DNA from: Bog-473 sp963750075
GTDB taxonomy: Bacteria; Actinomycetota; Acidimicrobiia; Acidimicrobiales; RAAP-2
DNA: 64,000 nucleotides
Reading direction: 5' to 3'
NCBI GenBank assembly: GCA_963750075.1
Contig: CAVVPG010000003.1
Location: 62,001-126,000 of the forward strand
The notes under the pieces were generated by a model. It was given only the letters and a program-made list of their open reading frames with translations, did no database searches and had not been told where the DNA came from. This document shows positions 51,058-58,771 of the stretch, piece after piece (the stretch's first letter is position 1; each line of letters begins with the position of its first letter). The position numbers and the translations under genes are program-made.

Positions 51058-52644
51058 TCAGCTGTGCTGTCTGAAGTCGGCTTGTAGCTTCATCGTCATA
51101 GCTCTGTGGGCTTGTATGCGACTCAGTAGCTCTTGCCCGATCTCCCCCAGTTTGTAGCTCTGAACCGTTAGAGCATCATCTGTCTTCTCTTGCCTGTGCA
51201 TCCCCTGTGTAGAGGCCACAATCTCGACCACTGAAGTCCCTGGTCCAACCCTTTGGGTTACACCATCTGACGTTGGGTGGGTGTGTGGGGTGTTAAGAGT
51301 GCTCAAAGACACCTCATTAGACCCCATTGATGGAGGTGATAGGGGTTGCTCATCTAGTTGAAGAGCTAGAGATGGAGCAGATTGCTTGCGAGCGCCGCCT
51401 ACCGGCATAGAGAGCTGGTATTTCGACGGCTCGTCATATTTCTTTGTTGGCTCGGGTACGACTTCAAGCCAGCCGAGCAGGATCAAGGCTTTGATTGCCC
51501 GGAATACCGTCATTCGACTGAACCCAGTGGTCTTGGCCAGCTCGCACTTGACGAGTACGGGTGTCAGTGTCTCGTATCTTTCAGCAATGTCGAGAGCATG
51601 CTGCAAGACGGTCTGCATAGTCTTGGCTGAGACCTTGCGTCCGCCGATGTCAGTCGAGACCCACTCGTACCCTTCGATGTCGGTCCGCATCTCCTCGATG
51701 ACCATGACCTGGCGAGCGAGGTAGCGGTGGGCGTAGAAGAACTCCCGGTCGAACCAGCCCCGGCCATGATGCCGCAGTCCATCTTCGAGCGGGCTGTTGA
51801 GCATGCGGATGTACAGGGCGTCGGGATCGAATCGTACTGAGGCGCCACCGAGGATGACTCGTCCCATGAGGTGGGTGCGGTCTGTGTCGTTTGGGTCCCC
51901 ATTGGCCAGCAGCAACAACGTGTCCCGACCGAGTAGGGCATCCGGATCGACGTTGGCCATTCGCCGAGGTGCTGACTTGCTCTTGCGAGTGGGGCGCTCG
52001 GGATCAGTAAGTGTGAGAGCTTCGGGCGTCTGGCACCATGCCAGCGGCAGGGTAGCGATCTCGGAGTCGGGATCTTCCCACCGATACCGAGGACCGTCCG
52101 GGTGGATGCTCGGCGGCAGGACGACTAGTCCACTGTTCCGGGTGTCGATCACTCCACCTGAGTCGGCCTCTGGGTGCGAGCACAACCACTCTGCGACCAC
52201 TGGCAAGCGGTCTCCGAACGGCCCGTAGCCCGGTGGGAGGCGGAAGAACAACTGGCGTCCGCCGCCGCCAGTCAGATTCGTGAGTGTCGGTGGGAGCATG
52301 CCGTGCAGCTCTTCGAGGCTTGCCAGTGCCCGGCTGCCGCTCATCTTGCCAGGCTTCTCGTCTACGTCGAGTACGAGGAGGTCGCCGCCTGTTTGTAAGC
52401 CGATGTTCAGGTTCGGCTCGACTGCGAACCAGCTTCGGATCTCGGCTTCCGTTGCGGCGGGACGCTCTTTGTAACCCTTCTTTAGCCGATGCCATGGCCT
52501 CTTAAGCCGAGGTTCTACTGGGACAGTGAACCAGCCCCTGTGTGTTGCGTAGTCGAGAGCTGCATTGAGGGTGCTGGTCGTAAGGATAGGAGGTGAGCTA
52601 CCGCTGGCCGCTAGGAAGTCGGGCCATTCGTTGGAAGCCAACAT
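51058..52644 (-). CDS. Bifunctional DNA primase-polymerase (prim-pol) with winged-helix C-terminus
   Basis: The 528-residue protein starts with a prim-pol domain: ALDYATHRGWFTVPVEPRLKRP, WFAVEPNLNIGLQTGGDLLVLDVDEKPG (acidic metal motif DVD), LTGGGGRQLFFRLPPG and VIDTRNSGLVVLPPSIHPDG. The second half has a helix-turn-helix (CELAKTTGFSRMTVFRAIKALILLGWLEV) and a disordered tail. Such proteins start replication of plasmids, phages and integrative elements. ATG 52644 is preferred, with AGAGG upstream; the 45 codons before it look non-coding. It is intact. Confidence 0.85.
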   Translation of the reverse strand: MLASNEWPDFLAASGSSPPILTTSTLNAALDYATHRGWFTVPVEPRLKRPWHRLKKGYKERPAATEAEIRSWFAVEPNLNIGLQTGGDLLVLDVDEKPGKMSGSRALASLEELHGMLPPTLTNLTGGGGRQLFFRLPPGYGPFGDRLPVVAEWLCSHPEADSGGVIDTRNSGLVVLPPSIHPDGPRYRWEDPDSEIATLPLAWCQTPEALTLTDPERPTRKSKSAPRRMANVDPDALLGRDTLLLLANGDPNDTDRTHLMGRVILGGASVRFDPDALYIRMLNSPLEDGLRHHGRGWFDREFFYAHRYLARQVMVIEEMRTDIEGYEWVSTDIGGRKVSAKTMQTVLQHALDIAERYETLTPVLVKCELAKTTGFSRMTVFRAIKALILLGWLEVVPEPTKKYDEPSKYQLSMPVGGARKQSAPSLALQLDEQPLSPPSMGSNEVSLSTLNTPHTHPTSDGVTQRVGPGTSVVEIVASTQGMHRQEKTDDALTVQSYKLGEIGQELLSRIQAHRAMTMKLQADFRQHS

Positions 52645-52851
52645 GGGGACGCCTCTGTTCTTGGACGCCTTGCTGTGAAGGAATCCCGATGGCGACTCGG
52701 AGGCGTCCAAGCGAACAAGCCGCCATCGGGGACACTTCCAGTGTGACAGATGGCCCGTCCTGCTTTTACAAGGGCCCACCAGGTGTTTTACAAGCGAGGC
52801 TATCCGTCATTCTCTGAGCTAGACCGTTGATCCGACATCTGTTTTTGAAGG

Positions 52852-54501
52852 TCAAGCTCCGGGGATGGTGAGTCCCAGATCTGACTCCGGATCTATGCCG
52901 TCATACGGCGACGGCGGAAGCTCTTCAAGGAACTGGCCGTCATTCAACGGTGATGACGACATGAAGACCGACCATGCGTCATCCTCGTGGTCTGAACTCC
53001 ACTCAATCGGCACGAGTCCTTCGCTTGACTTTGCGATGCGTGCTCGCATAGTAGAAATCGACCACTCGGCCCACCTGAACTCGACTCGGTTCGGATCAAG
53101 TCGGTTGTAACCCTTCGGCTTCATCGAGCGACGAATCACGATCTCAACGACGATCGTTGAAAGGATGAGCGTGCGGTCCTCAGGTGTCATCCATTGCCAT
53201 TGAGCCTGGACTTCGCCACCGAGACGATCCAGGGCACTGTGGCCACGCATGGAGGCAATCTGAGCCTCGATGACCTCGTTCCGTTCCCGGAGTCTCTTCG
53301 TCCGACGAACGTACAGACCAGCGTCGATCTTGTCGTCATCGAACAGGTCGCTGTACTCCTCCATCTTGTGATTGTTCTGAGTCTTCTCCGCTGTCAGGGC
53401 TGCCGCTTCTGCATTTGTGATGCTTTCGTGGTCTTCAGCGGCTTCACGTATGTCGGATGCGTCCAGTATGGGTAGCAGCAGATCGAAAACGTACTTCTCT
53501 AGGATGTCAGCGACGATCCACACCGATCCGCAACCACCCGCCTTCTTGAGGCAGGCGTACCATCGCTTCGATCCGCCGGATTGACGCTTGGTCTGGCGTG
53601 ATGCTGCCTTCAGGTTACGACCGCAGACGCCGCACTTGAGCAGTCCTTTCAGCGGATAGTTCCGGCTAAGCCGTGGAGTCTTACGAGCCGGATCAGTCAA
53701 GATGGCTACAACCTGTCTCCACTGCTCCTCGGGCAAGATCGGATCCCACTGCGCCTTGCAGATCTCCTCACGACGGTACTGGCGTATCCCTGCAATCGAG
53801 GGCCGAAGCAGCATGTCCCGAAGCGCCTCAGCGGACCACCTTTCAACGTAGGTAGCCCGGATGCCTTTTTCGTTCAGTTCTCGTGCCAGGGTCATGAGCG
53901 GTGCGCCTTCGATGACTCGCTTGGCTAACTGCTGAACGATCTTGGCTTCCGTCTTGTTGACGACGAGCTTGCCTTCGACCGGCGTGTAGCCGTATGGACG
54001 CCTGCCGCCAGCCCACTCCCCCGCTTCTGCCTGCGCACGCTTCCTTCGGACCACCCGCTCACGTAGCTGATCGACTTCATGAGCCGCTACGTCGCCTTTG
54101 ATCCTCAGAATCATGAGAGCAGCCGAATCGCTGAGATCGGTCAGGCCAGACTTGACGCTGTACAGCTTCGTCATGCCGGCTTTCTTGGCGCTCGCTACGA
54201 ACTGATTCAGCTCGATCGGCTGCCGATGAAGCCGGTCTTCGTTGTACACGACGACGACATCGACCTTGCCCTCGGTGATGTCTTCCATGAGGTTGAGGTA
54301 CGCCGGTCGTGGTTTGGTCGGATCTGCCGCAGTCAGATCATTGTCAACGTAGGCGGGTTCAATGACTTGCCAGCCCTCAGTGACGCAAGCCTCACGACAG
54401 TCGGCTTCTTGGGTCTCGACGTTCAACTTCGTGCCCTCTCGGTCCGATGAGAGACGGCAGTAGACGGCTGCCCTGACAGCCTGTGTCCTCGCTTTGGCCA
54501 C
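52852..54501 (-). CDS. int: Large serine recombinase (element integrase)
   Basis: The 549-residue protein has the catalytic domain start VYCRLSSDREGTKLNVETQ with nucleophile Ser18, VVVVYNEDRLHRQPIEL (Arg motif), the long E helix, then the recombinase domain (GGRRPYGYTPVEGKLVVNK and GIRATYVERWSAEALRDMLLRPSIAGIRQYRR in outline) and a zinc ribbon (CGVCGRNL and C-x5-GGCGSVW), with a charged coiled-coil segment after it. It would join attP and attB, and with a directionality factor excise the element. The GTG at 54501 is 18 bp from the attP arm at 54520. It is intact. Confidence 0.93.
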   Translation of the reverse strand: MAKARTQAVRAAVYCRLSSDREGTKLNVETQEADCREACVTEGWQVIEPAYVDNDLTAADPTKPRPAYLNLMEDITEGKVDVVVVYNEDRLHRQPIELNQFVASAKKAGMTKLYSVKSGLTDLSDSAALMILRIKGDVAAHEVDQLRERVVRRKRAQAEAGEWAGGRRPYGYTPVEGKLVVNKTEAKIVQQLAKRVIEGAPLMTLARELNEKGIRATYVERWSAEALRDMLLRPSIAGIRQYRREEICKAQWDPILPEEQWRQVVAILTDPARKTPRLSRNYPLKGLLKCGVCGRNLKAASRQTKRQSGGSKRWYACLKKAGGCGSVWIVADILEKYVFDLLLPILDASDIREAAEDHESITNAEAAALTAEKTQNNHKMEEYSDLFDDDKIDAGLYVRRTKRLRERNEVIEAQIASMRGHSALDRLGGEVQAQWQWMTPEDRTLILSTIVVEIVIRRSMKPKGYNRLDPNRVEFRWAEWSISTMRARIAKSSEGLVPIEWSSDHEDDAWSVFMSSSPLNDGQFLEELPPSPYDGIDPESDLGLTIPGA

Positions 54502-54519
54502 CTGACCAGAATAGTCGGT

Positions 54520-54531
54520 ATCGACCTGTCA
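54520..54531 (-). repeat. attP inner arm, right (P half-site)
   Basis: ATCGACCTGTCA is the exact reverse complement of the left inner arm. It lies 10 bp from the right core. The centre of symmetry of the rejoined attP falls between core bases 6 and 7, predicting TG as the crossover dinucleotide. Confidence 0.8.
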
Positions 54532-54541
54532 TTAGGAATAT

Positions 54542-54557
54542 TGCCCTGGACGGTCCT
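54542..54557. repeat. attR core
   Basis: The second copy of TGCCCTGGACGGTCCT, in the same orientation and reading frame as the copy at 31641. It is preceded by element sequence (GGAATAT) and followed by chromosomal codons of the NlpC/P60 gene. Confidence 0.92.
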
Positions 54558-55308
54558 GGCCGCCATCGGCACCGTCGAGTCCGACAACGGGCAGTCGACC
54601 CTGGCCGGCGTGCACAGCGGGGCCAACCCGGCCGGCGCAGAGGGCCCCATGCAGTTCGAGCCGGCCACCTTCGCCGCCTACGACGAGCCGGTCCCCCCGG
54701 GCGGCTCTGAGCCGCCGAGTCCCTACGACCCGGCCGACGCCGTCTACGCGGCGGCACGGCTCCTGTGCGCCAACGGGGCCTCCGGTGGCACCGACCTCGC
54801 GGCGGCCGTCTTCGCCTACAACCACTCGGCGTCCTACGTCGCCCAGGTGCTCGCCCTCGCGCAGTCGCTGGGCGGCCGGGGACCCTCCCCTGCGGCGGGG
54901 ACGCCCGTCACGGAGGCGGGCGCGGTCGCCGTGGCGTGGGCACTGTCGCAGATCGGCACGCCCTACGTCTGGGGCGGCGAGAGCCCCGGTGTGGGATTCG
55001 ATTGCTCGGGGCTCGTCCAGGCCGCCTACCGGGTGGCCGGCGTCGAGCTGCCGCGCGTCGCGCAGGACCAGTACGACGCGACACCGAAGCTGGTGCCGGG
55101 CCAATCGCTCGCCCCCGGCGACCTCGTCTTCTTCGGGGGCGGACCGGCCGCCATCGACCACGTCGGCATCTATGCCGGCCGCGTGGGCGGTACCGACGTC
55201 ATGATCGACGCGCCCCACACGGGCGCGGACGTCCGGGCCGACGCGTTCGCGGCCACGGTGGGTGCGCCTCTCGGCGGCCTGCTCTTCGTCGGGGCGACGC
55301 GGCCGTGA
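54542..55308 (+). pseudogene. C-terminal catalytic part of the split lytic transglycosylase-NlpC/P60 gene
   Basis: The frame contains the rest of an SLT-like domain (LAAIGTVESDNGQSTLAGVHSG, with the predicted catalytic Glu at restored residue 77, GPMQFEPATFAAYD) and an NlpC/P60 peptidase domain (IGTPYVWGGESPG, FDCSGLVQAAYRVAGVELPR with restored Cys219, GDLVFFGG, IDHVGIYAG with restored His271). Together with the piece at 31448 it would be a secreted 319-residue wall hydrolase. Here it lacks start, signal peptide and original promoter; a TTG at 54541 could give a cytoplasmic form. Confidence 0.9.
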
Positions 55309-55642
55309 GCCGGGCGCGCCGCGCACCGGCACCGCTCATGGACCGGGGTCGACCTCCGCAGAGCACGCGCCCTCGTGCAGCCGCCCGCGGTGGGACAGAC
55401 CTCGTGGGCCCAGCAGGCCGGGTCCCCTCCCTCGGCGTCGTCGACGCCCGACCCCCCATCTGATCGCAGAGGAGACAGGCGAGCATCGTGCCGAGCCCGT
55501 CGCGCCGGCCCTCCTCGGTCAGCACCCAGGGCCGGTCCTGCCACGGGGGCCGGTGCCGGTCGTGCCGGCGATGCCCGCACGCGAGCAGGGCCACCCGGTC
55601 GCGCTCGTGGTCGCACTCGAAGCCGACGATGGCGCGCTGCAC
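55199..55642 (-). CDS. DUF3565 domain protein
   Basis: The first 65 residues match DUF3565: MQRAIVGFECDHERDRVALLACGHRRHDRHRPPWQDRPWV in outline, then TEEGRRDGLGTMLACLLCDQM with a CGH and a CLLC pair that likely bind zinc. The frame continues 80 codons further as an Arg/Ala-rich tail and ends 110 bp inside the convergent NlpC/P60 gene, so the true end is doubtful. It is divergent from the MarR gene (105 bp). Confidence 0.65.
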   Translation of the reverse strand: MQRAIVGFECDHERDRVALLACGHRRHDRHRPPWQDRPWVLTEEGRRDGLGTMLACLLCDQMGGRASTTPREGTRPAGPTRSVPPRAAARGRVLCGGRPRSMSGAGARRARLTAASPRRRAGRREAHPPWPRTRRPGRPRPCGARRS

Positions 55643-55720
55643 GGCGGTCAGCCCGTCTGCGCCGGGGCGACCACCGGCGGCAACGCCGCTCCCCCGTTGA
55701 CGGGCCTATCGCAATTCTCC

Positions 55721-55749
55721 ATCGTACTACGATGCTATCGTATTACGAT
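55721..55749. promoter_or_regulatory. Double palindromic operator at the MarR start
   Basis: Two 13-bp palindromes follow each other: ATCGTACTACGAT (55721-55733) and ATCGTATTACGAT (55737-55749). They have perfect 6-bp arms and lie 16 bp centre to centre. The second covers the ATG of the marR-type gene. This is a typical layout for autorepression by a dimeric MarR protein, and could also control the divergent DUF3565 gene. Confidence 0.7.
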
Positions 55750-56185
55750 GCGTCTGACCGATGCCGACTTCGAGGACCTGCTGACGCTGCGCACCGGGCT
55801 GCGGCGCTTCCTCCGGTGGAGCGACCAGCAAGCCGAGGGCGCCGGTCTGACGCCGGCCCAGCACCAGTTGCTCCTTGCCATCCGGGGGCACCGCGGCGCC
55901 GACGGCCCCACCGTGGGCGAGGTGGCGGACTACCTGCTACTGCGCCACCACAGTGCGGTGGGGCTGGTCGACCGGGCCGACATCGCCGGTCTGGTGAAGC
56001 GCGTGCGCGACCCCCAGGACCACCGGGTCGTGCGCCTGCAGCTCACGCCGGCGGGCACCAAGCGCCTCGAGGCGTTGTCGGAGCTCCACCTCCAGGAGCT
56101 CCAGCGTCTCGCCCTGAGGCTCCCGAGTGCCTGGCGAGGCATCATGCCGCGCCAGCCGCTGCACGGCCTCGAGAGCCGCGTCTGA
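55748..56185 (+). CDS. MarR-family transcriptional regulator
   Basis: The 145-residue protein has the MarR winged helix: LRRFLRWSDQQAEGAGLTPAQHQLLLAIRGH, then PTVGEVADYLLLRHHSAVGLVDRADIAGLVKR (recognition helix) and RDPQDHRVVRLQLTPAGTKRLEALSELH (wing with the DxR motif). MarR proteins respond to small ligands such as phenols; none is known here. ATG 55748 lies inside the palindromic operator, which implies autoregulation. It ends 8 bp from the convergent pgi. Confidence 0.9.
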   Translation: MRLTDADFEDLLTLRTGLRRFLRWSDQQAEGAGLTPAQHQLLLAIRGHRGADGPTVGEVADYLLLRHHSAVGLVDRADIAGLVKRVRDPQDHRVVRLQLTPAGTKRLEALSELHLQELQRLALRLPSAWRGIMPRQPLHGLESRV

Positions 56186-56193
56186 GGCTGTTC

Positions 56194-57834
56194 CTAGACG
56201 GCCCGCCCCCGCATGGCCCGGTAGCGGCGCACCAGTGACGCCGTCGAGGAGTCCTGCGCGGAGAGGTCGGGAGCCGGTGGGTCGGTCAGGATCGGCGCCA
56301 GTTCCTTCGCCATCACCTTGCCGAGCTCGACGCCCCACTGGTCGAACGAGTCGATGCCCCACACCGTGCCCTCGACGAACACGGTGTGCTCGTAGAGGGC
56401 CACGAGCTGTCCCAGGACCGACGGGGTCAACTTCGGGGCGAGGAGAGTGGAGCTCGGCCGGTTGCCCGGCATGACCTTGTGCGGCACCACCGCGGGTGGC
56501 GTCCCCTCGGCGGCGATCTCCTCTGCCGTCTTGCCGAAGGCGAGCGCCTTGGTCTGCGCCAGGCAGTTGGCCACGAGGAGGTCGTGTTGCTCACCGGTCT
56601 CGTGGGTGCTCTCCGCAAAGGCGATGAAGTCGGCCGGTACCAGCTTCGTCCCCTGGTGGAGCAGCTGGTAGAAGGCGTGTTGCCCGTTGGTCCCGGGTTC
56701 GCCCCAGAAGATCTCCCCCGTCTGTCCGGCGACCGGCGAGCCGTCGAGTCGCACCGACTTGCCGTTGGACTCCATCGTCAGCTGCTGCAGGTAGGCCGGG
56801 AAGCGCGCCAGGCGTTGGCTGTAGGGCAGCACGGCGTGGGTCTGTGCGCCGAAGAAGTTGTCGTACCAGACGTTGAGCATGCCCTGGATCACGGGGAGGT
56901 TCTCACCGAGAGGCGCGGTGCGGAAGTGCTCGTCGACGGAGTGGAAGCCGAAGAGCATCTCGCCGAAGGCCTGGCGACCGATGGCCACCATGAGCGAGAA
57001 CCCGATCGCCGAGTCGTAGGAGTACCGCCCTCCGACCCAGTCCCAGAACTCCAGCATGTTGTCGGGATCGATGCCGAAGTCGGCCACCGCCTTGGCGTTG
57101 GTGGAGACCGCGACGAAATGCTTGGCCACGGCGTCCTCGCCCGCCGCCGACCCCAGGCCCGCCAACAGCCAGTCCCGGGCCGCCGCCGCGTTGGTGAGGG
57201 TCTCGAGAGTGGTGAAGGTCTTCGAGCTGACCACGAACAGGGTCGTTGCAGGGTCCAGGTCGTGCGTGGCGGCGTAGAGGTCGACCGGGTCGATGTTCGA
57301 CACGAACCGGCTCACCAGCCCCGGCAGCGCGTAGTCGGCCAGCGCGGCCGTCGCCATGGCCGGCCCGAGGTCAGAGCCGCCGATGCCGATGTTGACCACC
57401 GCGGTGATCCGCTTGCCCGTCACGCCGGTCCATGACCCGCTGCGGATGCGCTCCGACAGCTCCCCCATCTTCGCCAGCACGGTGTGCACATCGCCCGTGA
57501 CGTCCTGCCCGTCGACCGTGAGCTCGGCTCCCGGCGGCATGCGCAGGGCCACGTGGAGGACGGCGCGGTCCTCCGTCGTGTTGATGTGCTCGCCGGAGAA
57601 CATCGCATCACGATGTTCCACGACCTCCGCCGCCCTGGCGACGTCCATGAGGAGCCGCATGGTCTCGTCGGTCACCCGGTGCTTGGAGTAGTCGAGGAGG
57701 AGGTCGGCGCCCTGCGCGGTGAGCCGGTCGGCCCGGTCGGGGTCCTCGGCGAACAGTTCGCGCAGGTGTTTCGGCGAGATCTCCTCGCAGTGCGCCGCCA
57801 GTGCCTTCCACTCGGGTGTCGCGGTGACGTCCAT
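56194..57834 (-). CDS. pgi: Glucose-6-phosphate isomerase
   Basis: Pgi interconverts glucose 6-phosphate and fructose 6-phosphate, feeding both glycolysis and the pentose pathway encoded at 12.9-17.8 kb. The 546-residue protein shows VVNIGIGGSDLGPAM, SKTFTTLETLTNA, FWDWVGGRYSYDSAIG, GEPGTNGQHAFYQLLHQG (P_GLUCOSE_ISOMERASE-type motifs), and the C-terminal FDQWGVELGK. ATG 57834 gives the normal start MDVTATPEWKALAAHC; the frame extends upstream without likeness. The alpha/beta hydrolase gene ends 10 bp upstream of its start, so both may share a message. Confidence 0.95.
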   Translation of the reverse strand: MDVTATPEWKALAAHCEEISPKHLRELFAEDPDRADRLTAQGADLLLDYSKHRVTDETMRLLMDVARAAEVVEHRDAMFSGEHINTTEDRAVLHVALRMPPGAELTVDGQDVTGDVHTVLAKMGELSERIRSGSWTGVTGKRITAVVNIGIGGSDLGPAMATAALADYALPGLVSRFVSNIDPVDLYAATHDLDPATTLFVVSSKTFTTLETLTNAAAARDWLLAGLGSAAGEDAVAKHFVAVSTNAKAVADFGIDPDNMLEFWDWVGGRYSYDSAIGFSLMVAIGRQAFGEMLFGFHSVDEHFRTAPLGENLPVIQGMLNVWYDNFFGAQTHAVLPYSQRLARFPAYLQQLTMESNGKSVRLDGSPVAGQTGEIFWGEPGTNGQHAFYQLLHQGTKLVPADFIAFAESTHETGEQHDLLVANCLAQTKALAFGKTAEEIAAEGTPPAVVPHKVMPGNRPSSTLLAPKLTPSVLGQLVALYEHTVFVEGTVWGIDSFDQWGVELGKVMAKELAPILTDPPAPDLSAQDSSTASLVRRYRAMRGRAV

Positions 57835-57844
57835 GCCAGGCAAT

Positions 57845-58651
57845 CTACGGGTCGATCCGGACGGGCGCTGCGTCGCCGAGAAAGGCGGCGACCGCCGGCA
57901 TCGCGGCCGGATCCTGGAGGAAGAAGAGGTGCCCGCCGTCGAAGAAGGACAACTGCGCGCCGGGGATCGACGAGGCGAGGAACTCGCTGTTGACCGGTGG
58001 CGCGATGCCGTCGAAGCGGCCGCCGCACACCAAGGTGGGGCAGCCGATCTGGCCCAGGCGGGCCGTGGTGTCGTGATGGGCCCGGGCGGCGAGCTGGTTG
58101 GCGAATCCGGGATCCCCGGCCCGTTCCAGCCGCGCCCGCTCGCGGACCATGGCCTCCATCTCGGGGTGCGCCCGCCGCCACGCGGCGTCCCAGCGCGTGT
58201 CCAGCAGCTCCATCTGCCGGATGACGCGTTCCTCAGGGTCCAGGCGCGCCAACTCGTGCAATGGGTATGACGCGCCACCCGCGCCACCGGGCGACGTGCA
58301 GGCCAGGACGAGCCGGCGCACCCTCGCGGGATGCGCGATGGCCAGCTCCTGGGCCACCATGCCGCCGAACGACACCCCGAGCACGAGACAGTCGTCCCAG
58401 CCCACGGCCTGCACCAGGGCCGCCGCGTCGTCGGCGAAGTCGGCCATCCCGTAGGGCCACTCGGGCACGCTCGACTGGCCCAGGCCGCGCTGGTCGTAGG
58501 CGAGGATCTCGAAGGCCTGCCCGAGCGGGCCGTCGGTGAGGCGCGGGCTGTCGCGCAGGTCGGCGCCCGTTCCCGAGATGAAGAGCAGCCGTTCCCCGGT
58601 CCCCGTCAGCTCGTAGCGGATCGAGACGTCGTTGACGACGCACGTGGGCAC
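57845..58651 (-). CDS. Alpha/beta hydrolase
   Basis: The 268-residue protein has the alpha/beta-hydrolase order: LLFISGTGADLRD (oxyanion loop), AYDQRGLGQS, the nucleophile elbow VLGVSFGGMVAQE (Ser), CGGRFDGIAPP (Asp) and DGGHLFFLQDP (His). It resembles 3-oxoadipate enol-lactonase or esterase types; the substrate is unknown. GTG 58651 (PTCVVNDVSIRYEL) starts at the first beta strand; an in-frame ATG farther upstream adds an Arg-rich leader without family likeness. Confidence 0.8.
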   Translation of the reverse strand: MPTCVVNDVSIRYELTGTGERLLFISGTGADLRDSPRLTDGPLGQAFEILAYDQRGLGQSSVPEWPYGMADFADDAAALVQAVGWDDCLVLGVSFGGMVAQELAIAHPARVRRLVLACTSPGGAGGASYPLHELARLDPEERVIRQMELLDTRWDAAWRRAHPEMEAMVRERARLERAGDPGFANQLAARAHHDTTARLGQIGCPTLVCGGRFDGIAPPVNSEFLASSIPGAQLSFFDGGHLFFLQDPAAMPAVAAFLGDAAPVRIDP

Positions 58652-58771
58652 ATCCGCAGAGTAGCGACGTCCCGTCGTCTCGAGCCGGGACGCGAGCCGG
58701 AGACGGGATGCCGCCAGCTTCCGCCCGTGAGCTCCGAGCCAGCCCACTTCGAAGCGGCCGACGACGGCAAT

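Larger units (their letters stand above)
31641..54557. mobile_element. Integrative element of about 22.9 kb (large serine recombinase type)
   Basis: The element is bounded by direct 16-bp cores TGCCCTGGACGGTCCT at 31641 and 54542, so its circular length would be 22,901 bp. It interrupts the NlpC/P60 gene in frame. Its recombinase gene lies at the right end with its start 40 bp from the core. Contents from left to right are a small Cys-pair protein, an Mrr-like endonuclease, hsdR, hsdS, hsdM, a small resolvase, propeller proteins with GntR and ECF sigma, hypothetical genes, HNH and GIY-YIG nucleases, a primase-polymerase and the recombinase. No phage structural, lysis or conjugation gene was recognised, so it is a genomic island or satellite-like element rather than a complete prophage. 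Confidence 0.92.

Noticed and set aside
31641..54557. Complete prophage
   Set aside because: No capsid, portal, terminase, tail, holin or lysin genes were found between the att cores.
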